A stretch of DNA of 64,000 nt, taken from Pseudoalteromonas rubra (GTDB taxonomy: Bacteria > Pseudomonadota > Gammaproteobacteria > Enterobacterales > Alteromonadaceae). Under the pieces are notes generated by a model. It was given only the letters and a program-made list of their open reading frames with translations. It was not told the DNA's origin and ran no database searches. Below, one piece after another: positions 46,015 to 55,900 of the stretch. The DNA is taken from the NCBI RefSeq assembly GCF_005887115.1, contig NZ_PNCJ01000005.1, positions 434,001-498,000 on the forward strand, given 5' to 3'. The first letter of the stretch is position 1. Each line of letters starts with the position of its first letter. The position numbers and the translations under genes are program-made.

Positions 46015-46194
46015 CTACTCTTCCTCTACTTCTTTTGGTTCTACCAGGCGTGATTGCGCCAGTAACAGCACTAATAAACTGACTAAAGGTGTAAAGAACA
46101 GGCCAATTAAAAAGAACCCCACCGGACCTGCAAACGTGTTACGCCCCCAGTAGCCAGAAAGTACACATAACACCAGATACAAAGTAACTAACAT
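46015..46194 (-). CDS. 59-aa small membrane protein
   Basis: ATG at 46194 with AGGAG seven bases upstream. Two hydrophobic stretches (residues 1-13 and 23-46, with a GYWGRNTFAGPVGFF loop) and an acidic tail VEPKEVEEE. It lies between the DUF697 gene and the exporter on the same strand. No family recognised; immunity or an exporter helper is possible. Confidence 0.6.
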   Translation of the reverse strand: MLVTLYLVLCVLSGYWGRNTFAGPVGFFLIGLFFTPLVSLLVLLLAQSRLVEPKEVEEE

Positions 46195-46227
46195 TTTTTG
46201 CTCCTATGAACTGCTTTGCAGCTCGGT

Positions 46228-46270
46228 TTAACAAACGAAAATAAACCAACAGTAAACTGCTGGTTTATTT
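46228..46270 (-). terminator. Hairpin after the DUF697 gene
   Basis: Stem AAATAAACCAACAG / CTGCTGGTTTATTT with one mismatch and a TAAA loop, followed on the minus strand by TTTTCGTTTGTT. It lies between the DUF697 gene and the small membrane protein and may attenuate the transcript. Confidence 0.6.
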
Positions 46271-46287
46271 AAGATTTAGCGTCTCAA

Positions 46288-46848
46288 CTACACTGCAGCT
46301 TGATTCTCTTGAGTGCTGTTGCCTTTATCTTTACGATACTTTGCTGCAATTTCAGAGATGTCTCCCTTAATACTTGCCAGATTCAGATCTAGCAAAGTAC
46401 CGCCATTTTCAAAGTGTCGAATGAATGTGGAGCCGACTGCATTTGTAGAAGCAGCAGATACCACAGGCATAAATGCGATTGCGCTAAGTGTGCCAATGAT
46501 TGGTACTGACTTTAAGAAACTACTTAGTCCAGCACCGCCCAAAGATTGTGGGAATGAGCCGCCAATCACCGCACTAACCGTACCGCGGATTTTATTGTCG
46601 CTGTATGACTGGCCGTAAACCTTGGCGATCTCGCTGATCATCTTGATTTGCACCCCAGTTAACGCCACCAAATCAATCGCAGGTACTGGAATAAGACCGG
46701 TACCGAAAGACCATTTGGTGTATTTATCGACAATAATGCGCGCTACGGCTTCGCGATTCTCAGCTTCAACACTGACTGTATCCTGCTTTGCAGCAGCTTC
46801 AGCAGCAGTTGTTGCCTTGTCATCCTTCGCTGTTTTTGTCGCTGTCAT
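46288..46848 (-). CDS. DUF697-family protein
   Basis: 186 aa with AGAGGA before the ATG. After an Ala/Lys/Glu-rich N-terminus (1-32), residues about 36-160 match DUF697 (IIVDKYTKWSFGTGLIPVPAIDLVALTGVQIKMISEIAKVYG), known from YcjF-like and GTPase-associated proteins. Hydrophobic stretches around 50-65, 92-110 and 113-135 suggest membrane association. Its place in the NRPS-exporter locus suggests a role at the membrane, but function is unknown. Confidence 0.75.
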   Translation of the reverse strand: MTATKTAKDDKATTAAEAAAKQDTVSVEAENREAVARIIVDKYTKWSFGTGLIPVPAIDLVALTGVQIKMISEIAKVYGQSYSDNKIRGTVSAVIGGSFPQSLGGAGLSSFLKSVPIIGTLSAIAFMPVVSAASTNAVGSTFIRHFENGGTLLDLNLASIKGDISEIAAKYRKDKGNSTQENQAAV

Positions 46849-47115
46849 GTTTTTTCCTCTATGATTGGAATTGTACCAACGTCATTAAAAACTCAGTTGG
46901 CATAAACAGTTGTTAAACCCACCAAGTCAGGTAAAGACTAGACCCTAACTTGCCCTTTTTCACTTTCCATGTCCTAAAACACAGCAAGTAAATGCTTAAA
47001 AACGCAGTGGATAAGCCGTTACAATGCTTAAACTCACCGCGAGTATATTCTTCGTTTCTACCAGGCTCGGTGCTGCCTAATGATGTACTGCTCAAACACA
47101 CCTGCATCAGAGCCC

Positions 47116-47208
47116 GTCATCCTGATTTGGCGTCCATGCTCCAAACCCCGTCATCTACCCAACAACCACGTTGTCTGTCAGTAGATCCCGCATCAAGTGC
47201 GGGATGAC
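47116..47208. repeat. MITE-like palindromic element, degenerate copy
   Basis: The left end is degraded (GTCATCCTGATTTGG) while the right end GATCCCGCATCAAGTGCGGG and ATGAC is intact. 93 bp. Confidence 0.55.
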
Positions 47209-47238
47209 AACGCAGTTGTTGTTTACACTCCAAACCCC

Positions 47239-47344
47239 GTCATCCCGGCCAACGAGCCGGGAACCACAAATTCTTCACTCGTACCGCTAACTACCCAACA
47301 ACCGTGTTGTCTGTAAGTAGATCCCGCATCAAGTGCGGGATGAC
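47239..47344. repeat. MITE-like palindromic element, copy 6
   Basis: 106 bp from GTCATCCCG to CGGGATGAC, both palindromes intact, with a shorter middle. The gap 46849-47439 holds these two elements and no supported gene; a short tandem of GACAACGCAGTTGTTG follows copy 6. Confidence 0.75.
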
Positions 47345-47439
47345 AACGCAGTTGTTGAAGGGTGACAACGCAGTTGTTGCGGGGTGACTGGTTTGCCACC
47401 CCAGCCTTGAACCGATAAACACCTGTGTTGCTCGCACTT

Positions 47440-48807
47440 TTACGCTTCATCCAATACTGTCTGACATGCCTCGGTGCGGTGCTTGTCGCTATAGAATATA
47501 ATGTTGCGAATTTCTTCTGCGATACAGTCCGACTCAGTGCCGGTTTTCACATAGTTGCTGAACACCATCACGTTCTGATCCCGCTCCAGCAGGCGATTAA
47601 AGCTGGTCACCCATGAGTAAGGGTAGCTGCCCGAATACTGTAAAAACTTTTCGTACTTTCTGAGGTTTGTTTCGCTGGGATCATCCGGGCAGTCTGCGAC
47701 TTTGCCGTACTGATTGGGGTCAATATAAGTGACAAACCAACCATATCCGTAGTATTCACACGAGCTTGAGCTGCCGGTATTTGAATAAGGCGCGAACGCT
47801 GCCAACTTCTGCGCTTCATTAAGGATTTTGTTGGTATATAAACCCTGATCCCACTTGTGCATATCTTCAACAGTGGAGTACATATCACCGGCTGAATAAA
47901 GCACTAAAGGATTACTGTATGGATTAACCAGGATATCCTGATAGGGTGCCGGGCCACCGGTTGCTGGCGGACGGCCATTGGCCAGTGGCAGGTATTGGTT
48001 GTCTTTGTAGATATAACCGGTTGTCATATCAGAATAAATGCCAATGGCACTAAACGAGCCACTGTCACTCATATCCAGCGGATCCAGAATCTGTTCTTTT
48101 AGGATGTTGCTGAACCAGAAACTGCGGTCGATATCCCCTTGTGTACCCGCTGCTAGCTGCTCAATGATGTTGCCAACCAGATAGTAGTTACAGTTACTGT
48201 ATTCGTATTTGCTTCCCTGGGTAAAAGAAGGCTGCCCCCCTTGCTCCTCACACGTACAAAAGCGGTTACCAAAGCCTTCAGGGCCATTCAGGTTGAGCGT
48301 TTCGTCATATAAATAAGGGCGCCAGCCCCAGTTGTTATACACTTCTTCGTTGTCACTGTAGTTAGGGATCCCCGACGACATCGCCAACAGATTATGCAAG
48401 GTTACGTCTGCGCACTGGTTTTTAGGGTACCAAGGCAAATAGTCACCAACCGTTTCGACTCTGAGGTCCTTACCTTCTAACATGCGCATCAGGATAGCAG
48501 CAGCAAATGCTTTGGTGTTTGAACCAATGCGGTACTTAGACTTTACCGTGTTATCCACGTTGTATTGCATGTTTTGCGGGCCACAGTGATATTCATAAAC
48601 CACTTTGTCCACAGAAGTAATATAGATAGTCCCGAAAAACACCATAGCGTCGCAATACTGTTTAACGGATACATCGATCATTTCCAGTTGCGATGCCGTG
48701 ATAGTTGTGTCTTTTGCCGAGCTTTTGTTTTGCAGACACGATGCCAGGATCAGGCTGATCAAACACATCACCATGATCTTGAGTCTTGAAGGGTATAACC
48801 AGTTCAT
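47440..48807 (-). CDS. Beta-lactamase-type serine hydrolase, lipoprotein
   Basis: 455 aa. Lipoprotein signal (lipobox LASC, Cys24), so it is anchored at the periplasmic face. The class C beta-lactamase/PBP4*-like fold is shown by S96-NT-K99 in GSNTKAF (SxxK), the YSN triad YEYSNCNYY (about residue 202), and the HNLLAMSSGIP block. Relatives are D-amino peptidases, esterases or transpeptidases. In an NRPS operon a periplasmic member could process or hydrolyse the exported peptide. Located between the SyrP-like gene and DUF697. Confidence 0.8.
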   Translation of the reverse strand: MNWLYPSRLKIMVMCLISLILASCLQNKSSAKDTTITASQLEMIDVSVKQYCDAMVFFGTIYITSVDKVVYEYHCGPQNMQYNVDNTVKSKYRIGSNTKAFAAAILMRMLEGKDLRVETVGDYLPWYPKNQCADVTLHNLLAMSSGIPNYSDNEEVYNNWGWRPYLYDETLNLNGPEGFGNRFCTCEEQGGQPSFTQGSKYEYSNCNYYLVGNIIEQLAAGTQGDIDRSFWFSNILKEQILDPLDMSDSGSFSAIGIYSDMTTGYIYKDNQYLPLANGRPPATGGPAPYQDILVNPYSNPLVLYSAGDMYSTVEDMHKWDQGLYTNKILNEAQKLAAFAPYSNTGSSSSCEYYGYGWFVTYIDPNQYGKVADCPDDPSETNLRKYEKFLQYSGSYPYSWVTSFNRLLERDQNVMVFSNYVKTGTESDCIAEEIRNIIFYSDKHRTEACQTVLDEA

Positions 48808-48880
48808 TGTATGGATTCCTCAATTTTGACCACTTTGTTTGCCAACCACATCACCACTAACAAACCCAAATTGGCGCCCA

Positions 48881-49834
48881 TTAACGCGCCGCTTTTGCCA
48901 TTCCCACCAGTACCTTGCGAGTACCTGTATAGGCCTGGCGGCCATGTGTGAATAGCATGTTGTCTAGCAGCAAAATGTCGTTTCGCTGCCAGGGGTAAGA
49001 AAAAGTGAGCGTACGGTAGACATCATTGATGGCATCAATGTCTTCTCTGGCAATCTCACTACCGTCACCGTAATAGGCGTTGCGAGGCAAGTAGTCGCTT
49101 CCGATGCTGTCGGGCATTTCATTGTCTACTGCAGAGCAATGGAATAAATGCGCCTGGTTAAACCAAACCTTTTCGCCGGTTTGCGGATGTGTCATAACCG
49201 CAGGTCTGAACTGTCTGGTCTGTAACCTGCCATCGTCAAACCACTCGCACTGAATGTCGTTTTTCCAGCAATACGCCTCTACTTCATCGCGATCACTGGT
49301 CTGAAACACTTCCTGCCAGGGCAAATCTATGTCACCGTAATTGCGTACATACATAATACCGCGCTCTTCAAACCGCGCTTTCAGGTCATCAGGCAGTCGC
49401 TTATACACTTCCCGACTATCTGCAAGCGGGGTATCGCCCCCCGTTTTAGCGGGAACAACACAGAAAAAGCCCATCCGCATTGGCCAGCAATTGGAGTAAG
49501 CATTTTCATTGTGTTGCAGGATCACCTGATCGGCGTGATATTCCGTGGTGGTATAGATGTTGTTGCGAAGTGCAGTGCGAGGAGAAGAGCGATAAATATA
49601 TTGACTGAGCGGTTCACCAAAAATCGTTTCCAAAATGGTGCTGAACTGGTTGGTGCTAACAATGTTGAGGCCACGCAACAGCGCAAACCCATCGCGGTCA
49701 ACCCAGGCATTAATTTCCTTAACATTCGCCTTAACCCAGGCAAGACCACTTTGCTTTTGTCCTGAGAGATCATGGATCCGTTGATCTGTATCGGCGGAAT
49801 TTAAATCCATGTCTGGTGATAGTAACTGATCCAT
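48881..49834 (-). CDS. SyrP-like TauD-family Fe(II)/2OG hydroxylase
   Basis: 317 aa from the ATG at 49834 with AAAGGATGGG upstream (49915 also in frame, no good site). TauD/TfdA fold with the intact facial triad: H108-N-E110 in QHNENAY and distal H297 in FTHGRQAY, plus R306 for 2-oxoglutarate. SyrP beta-hydroxylates a carrier-bound Asp in syringomycin; the A domain just upstream here reads as Asn, so beta-hydroxylation of Asn or Asp is the likely task. Lies 127 bp after the NRPS. Confidence 0.82.
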   Translation of the reverse strand: MDQLLSPDMDLNSADTDQRIHDLSGQKQSGLAWVKANVKEINAWVDRDGFALLRGLNIVSTNQFSTILETIFGEPLSQYIYRSSPRTALRNNIYTTTEYHADQVILQHNENAYSNCWPMRMGFFCVVPAKTGGDTPLADSREVYKRLPDDLKARFEERGIMYVRNYGDIDLPWQEVFQTSDRDEVEAYCWKNDIQCEWFDDGRLQTRQFRPAVMTHPQTGEKVWFNQAHLFHCSAVDNEMPDSIGSDYLPRNAYYGDGSEIAREDIDAINDVYRTLTFSYPWQRNDILLLDNMLFTHGRQAYTGTRKVLVGMAKAAR

Positions 49835-49961
49835 TTTATTCCCATCCTTTAAGTAAGGTAACAAGTAAAATTTACATCGTAATTTTGACATTAATTGTTT
49901 ACTTTTTAAGCGCAACCAACATCAAATTAAACATTCTAAAAACATATTCATAAACAATAGA

Positions 49962-52900
49962 CTACAAAACATAGTCACTCTCTATTATTTTCACGACCGC
50001 TGAGACGTCTTTATGGCCTAAAATTGAAAGGTGTCCCCCTGCGACTTCAAATGCGCGCACATGGCCATAAAGTGCCCGCCAGCCCATATCAGACGTTAAA
50101 GTTCGCCCCTCAAACTCTTGAGTCTGTGTGGCTTTGATCACCCTGACCGGACAGCTAAGCTGTTCAGGCAAGTACACATCAGCCATCAGCTGAGCACAAA
50201 ATACCGTTTGTAAACGCTGCAACTGGGCCGGCGAAAAGTGATACCCCGACTGAGCCATGGACTGAGCTAAGGCTTTGCCCTGCGCCTCGGCCGACATTGC
50301 CAACAGCGCTTCCAGCTGAGCGTCATCAAACTGCAGTGCAAAAAATGCGTTCATATTGTCGAGCATCAGGCGATTTGCCTGTTGCTCCGTAACTGGTACT
50401 ACGCTTTGCACAGGTCTGGGCGTGTCTAAAATCGTGATGGAAGCTACAGACACTCCCTGCGAACCCGAAACGAATTCATCGCTGTGTTCCAGGTGCCGGG
50501 CCATTGCCAACGCAATAAAACTACCAAATGAATGACCAATCAGGTTGACCTGACCAAGACCGGTTTGTGTCAGCACAGACACGTAATGCCGTGCAGTGGC
50601 CTCAACCGACCTGATCGTATCCGGGTCGTGCGCTATCAGATCTGGCTGCAATCCGTACACAGGGATCCGTTTATCCAGCCCCTGTACCAATGCCTGAAAG
50701 GCCATCAGTAGTCCGCCGGCACCCGCTATCAACACCACAGGGGTGACACCATTACTCCCTGTTTGCAGGAACAGCAGGCTCTGAGGAGACAGATGCGGGT
50801 CCTGGTGGGCATGCTGCAACTCAGTTAACGCTTTGGCCAGATCACCTACACACGGGTGTTGCAGCAACAAACCTATCGGTACTTCCGCCTTAAGCGTATC
50901 GCACAGCTCAGTATGCAATCGCATCAGTAGCAGTGAATGCCCTCCCAGATCAAAAAAGTCATCACTTAGGCCTACCTGAGGGCACTGAAGCAACTCAGCA
51001 AGGTAGTCACATAGGTGGCGTTCGAGTGGTGTTGTCGGGGCAACATAGTGCTCAGGCTCGGTCAGTGTCAGCCCCTGAGCCTCATGGACCAGCGCTTTTC
51101 TGTCCAGTTTGCCATTATTGTTGTGTGGCAGCTGGACACGAGGCACCACCCATTGAGGCACCATATATTTGGGGAGCTGCTCAGCCAAAGTCGCTTTGAG
51201 CAAAGTGACATCCGCATCATGTGACTCGATAAAAGCAACCAGCTGATCGCCCGCCGCTTTATCATTTTTAACTACGACAGCACACGCTTTAACTTCTTGG
51301 TGTTCAAGCAATGCCCGTTCAATTTCGCCCAGTTCAATACGATACCCTCTGATTTTTACTTGCTCATCCAGGCGCCCTAAAAAGTGCAACACCCCACCCT
51401 CAAACCGAACCTTGTCGCCAGTTTTGTAGCAGCGGGCTTGCGTATTCGGATTGAACACAAAGGCTTTGTCTGTTTTCGTTTTGTCACCCAGATAACCAAG
51501 CGCCAGAGCGGCTCCGCTCACATACAACTCCCCTGCCACATAATCCGGTACAGTTCTGAGTTCCTTATCGAGAATGTGCACTGTCAGCCCAGCCAGAGGC
51601 TGACCTATCGGAATTGAATCTCCCTGATACTGAGTGACATCCATAAGAGTGGCTGAAATGGTGGTTTCCGTCGGGCCATAAGCGTTAATAATTCGGATGG
51701 CGGTACCGTAGTGATGCTGCCAGGCACGTAACGCTGAGCTTTGCATTTGTTCACCACCCACGGTGATCATTCGCATAGCTGCGCCTAAATCGACAGGACT
51801 CATCGCCAACTGGTGCCAGTAGGCCGTTGGCAGACTCATTAGACTCAACTTACTTTGTCGGGATAATTCAGCCAGAGCCTGACTGTTGAGCAATTGTTCC
51901 TGCTCTGCCATAACCAGCGTTGCACCGCTAAGCAAAGTACAAAACACTTCTTCGGCAAACACATCAAAGCTGCAACTGGCAAATTGCAGATAGTTATCAT
52001 CAGGTGTAATCGCATAATTGCTTTGCAGGCAAGCCACATAATTCAACACGCTGCGATGCGCAACCTGCACGCCTTTTGGCTTTCCTGTAGTGCCAGAAGT
52101 GTAGATGACATAGCAAGCAGACTCGCCGTGACAATCCGGCTCCACAAACTCGTTTGACTGTGCTGAGATAGCAGCATGACTTGCAGTCAGGTCAACGACC
52201 GGACAAGCTGGCGTGTCGTCCATCCAGGCAGACTCGGCGCTGATCAGCACAGCAGCTTGCGCATTAGTCAGCATGTAGTGGCGCCTTTTTTCGGGCAATG
52301 CCGGGGCAATCGGCAGATATGAGGCTCCGAGTTTAAGGGCGGCCAGAATGGCAATGATAAGTTGCGGGCCAGAGTCCAGACAAACCGCAATGACCGCCTG
52401 GCCTGCGCACAGCGAATGGTGCGACGACAAGTAATTCGCCAGCTGACAGGCGGCTTCATCCAGTTCACCATAGCTCAGCACAATCTCAGTGTGATTACTC
52501 TGCTGAATGTAACGAATGGCGGGATTCGTCTCATATTTCGCTCTGATCTGCGCAAATGCCTGCTGTAACGTCTGATACTGATCCATCCGCGGTTGCGCAC
52601 CAGGCAATTCGAAATGGGGGATCTGAGTTGTCTGGTCAGGCCGCACCAGAGGCAATTGAGCTAGCGTCATATCGGGCTGCGCCATAAAGGCATCCAGCAA
52701 ATCCGTGATCAGGTTAAGACTCTGACTGGCCTGTGTGTTTGTCAGTATTGCTTCGCTATAACTGAGCGTCAGTGACAGTTGATCCGCGACACCCACTACA
52801 AATGTGATGGGATAATGCGTCTGATCCTGCTCCGAGCAGACCTTTACCCTGAATGGTGCGCTTTCCTCTGCCAGTGGATCGTTGGGATAATTTTCAAAGA

Positions 52901-55900
52901 CATACAGTGCATCAAACAGGTCGCTGCTGTTATCAATGCCGCTCCACTGGTGGATCTGCGCCAGAGGTGTATGGGCAAACCGTGTCAACTGAGCCTGATG
53001 GGCTTTAATCTGCAGCAGGTAATCTTTTACTGACATCTGCCCCGGTGTAGTGATTAGTACAGGTTGTGTATTAATATACAGCCCAACCCGCTGCGCTACA
53101 TTTGGCAAAGCGTCCGGGCGACCTGAAATGGTCTGACCGAATAACACGTAGTCACTCTGACAGCAGGTGCGCAACCAGTAAGCCCAGGCCCCCTGGATCA
53201 CCTGATTGAGTGTCAGCCCGTGATGCTTCGCAAATTGATTCAATCGCTGAGTGAACTCAGTACTGAGCGTCTGAGTCAGTTCGCTCACGCCAGGATCTTT
53301 GTTTGCGCTCAGCGTCAGGTGTTCTGTCACTAAGGTTGGCGTGTCAATATGGTTCAATTGCGTTTGCCAAAATGCCTTTTCTGCCTGTGTATCACGGGTC
53401 TCAAGATAAGCCACATAATCACGAAATGGATCAGCGACCAGCGCCAATCCCCGGTTTTCAATCCTGGCACGGTACAACTCAACCAGACCATCAAACAGCA
53501 CTGGTAAAGACCAGCCATCCATAATCATGTGATGGTAAGTCCAGATAAACCCATGACAATGTTCACCAAATGGTACTAGCCTCAGCCGCATACAAGGCGC
53601 ATTGTTCAAATCGATTGGCCCGGCGAATTCCTGCTCGGCAAGCCGCGCCAGACGGGCGTTAACTGTATCGTCGTAAGGCTGAGGGTCGTCTATATGCAGC
53701 GGCAACTTGCAATGCTCAAAGACTAGCTGTACAGGCTGCTCTGAGGTGACAAAAAACGCGGTGCGCAGGATGGAATGTTTAGCCAACAATTGGCGCCAGG
53801 CGTACTCAAAGGCTTCCGTATCCAACGCACCTTCCAATAACATCACTGACTGCTCGCGATAAACTGGGCTTTCTGTACTTTGAGCATGGAACCACATCCC
53901 CTGTTGCAACGGCGTCATGGGGTAAATATCGGCTACGGGCTGACCTGCCTTGTCGAGCAGCTGCTGCAGTTGCAGGCAGTCAAGATCCGGTAACAGCGCA
54001 AAATCGCTGGGGGTCGGGCAGCTTTCGGTTTGCGCCTGGCAATGTGCCAGCACAGTTTCAATGGCCTGTTCAAAATGCGCACTTAACCGCAGTGCATCCT
54101 GCTCTGTGTAATAACCCGATGCGCATTCCAGGGTGACCGACAAACGGCCATTCGTTACCGCTGCCGTAACTTGCAAAGCGGCAAACGCATTGTCCTGTTC
54201 GTTGCGCATCGCACCCGAAGGTTCGCTGGCATCACCGAGCAATCCCCTTTGCTGTAATACAGTGTCAAGCTGACCCAGATAATTAAAAAAGATCTGAGTG
54301 CGCATATCTATATTCAGTGATGCTCTGATTTGCGGATCCGAGTGAGAATAACGCAGCACACCGAATTCGCAGCCGTGTTCCGTGACCCAGGCCAGCTGCT
54401 CTTTTACTGCACAAATTGTTTGGCTCAGGGCACTGTTTGAAGCCCCGCTTTGACTGTGTAAATGCAGCGGAAACAAAGCGGTTAACCAGCCAATCGTGCG
54501 ACTGGCATCATATACACCGCTGAGTTTTGCCCGGCCATGGCTCTCCAGCAATACGACCTGCTCCGCTTGCTGGTAATTACGTAGCGCGGACCATTGCCAG
54601 GCACTGAGCAATAACGTCTGAATATTACTTTTGTATGCCCGGTTTGCCTCATTTAACAGCTGCCGCGTTTGCGCTTCACTCAACTGGAATTTCGCATGGG
54701 CCACATTTGTGCTGGCGCAATCAGACAAGCTGGCACCCAAAGGTTGCTGATGCCTGGCCGTCGCACAAACCCTTTTCCATCGTTCAAGATGCTTAGCCTC
54801 ACAGGCGCGCTCCTGAAGGTAAAAGGCAATCGCATCCAATGAAGCACTGGCGGACGGTAATGTCACAGCCTGTCCGGCTTGTGCCATAGTGCAGGCTTGC
54901 TCCAGATCCGTCAGTAAAATACGCCAGGATACGCCGTCTACCAATAAATGATGCGCAATAATCAGTAGCCGATCTGTTGGCTCTGAATCGGGAGTCGCGA
55001 CATGACATAGTCGCAGTAAGGGGGAGCCGTCAAAAGAAAAGCTTGCCTGTGCCAAGTTGCTTAGCGCTGCAAGTGCGTCCCGCCACTGCTCGCCGGCACC
55101 GCTCAGATTGTGAAACTTGCACACATCCGTGCTGCTCAGCTGATCAGTAATATAGAGCTCATCTTTGTTCCTGACCGTCAGTCTGAGTGCATCATGACAT
55201 GCGACAAGTCCCTGAACAGCTTCGCACAGGTGCGCAAAAGACACTGATTTGTCGATACTCAACATCACAGCCTGATTCCAGTGTTCAGGTACAGCAAAAG
55301 CTTGTTCGAAGAACCACTGCTGAATAGGCTGAGGTCTCAGCTTACCCACAAAATGTTGCTGCTCGTGATCGGCCGCAGGTAGCTCAGAGAACCCGTTAGT
55401 TGCTGCAAAGTTTGCCGCCAGTGCTGCCGCTGTGCTGTGAGCAAAAATATCAGCCACAGAGACAGGTATGTCTATCGCTCTGGCCCGACTGGCAAGCTGA
55501 ATGGCTAAAATAGAGTCGCCACCGCTGGCAAAAAAATCATCCTCGGTTTGCAGATCTGGCTGGTTTAGCAGCTCCCGCATCAGGATTAAAAAGCGGTTAT
55601 GTTGCGCTTGCGTGTTACTTTTAGCGTCCGGCTCTTTCGGGTGCTCTGATGCCATTTCCTGCGCCAATGCCTGTAACGCCCGGTGGTCTAATTTACCATG
55701 AGCGGTCAGAGGCAGTGCCTCCAACATCAAAAAGCGCGCTGGCACCATATACTCAGGCAGAATCGAACGCAGCAGTCCTCGCAGTTGCGCCGCTAAATTG
55801 TGTCCCGTATGCGTTAACTCTGGCACAACAAAAGCCGTCAGTTGTTTATTACCGGACTGTGCTTCGGTTATCTGCACCGTACATTCAGCAACACCGTCTT

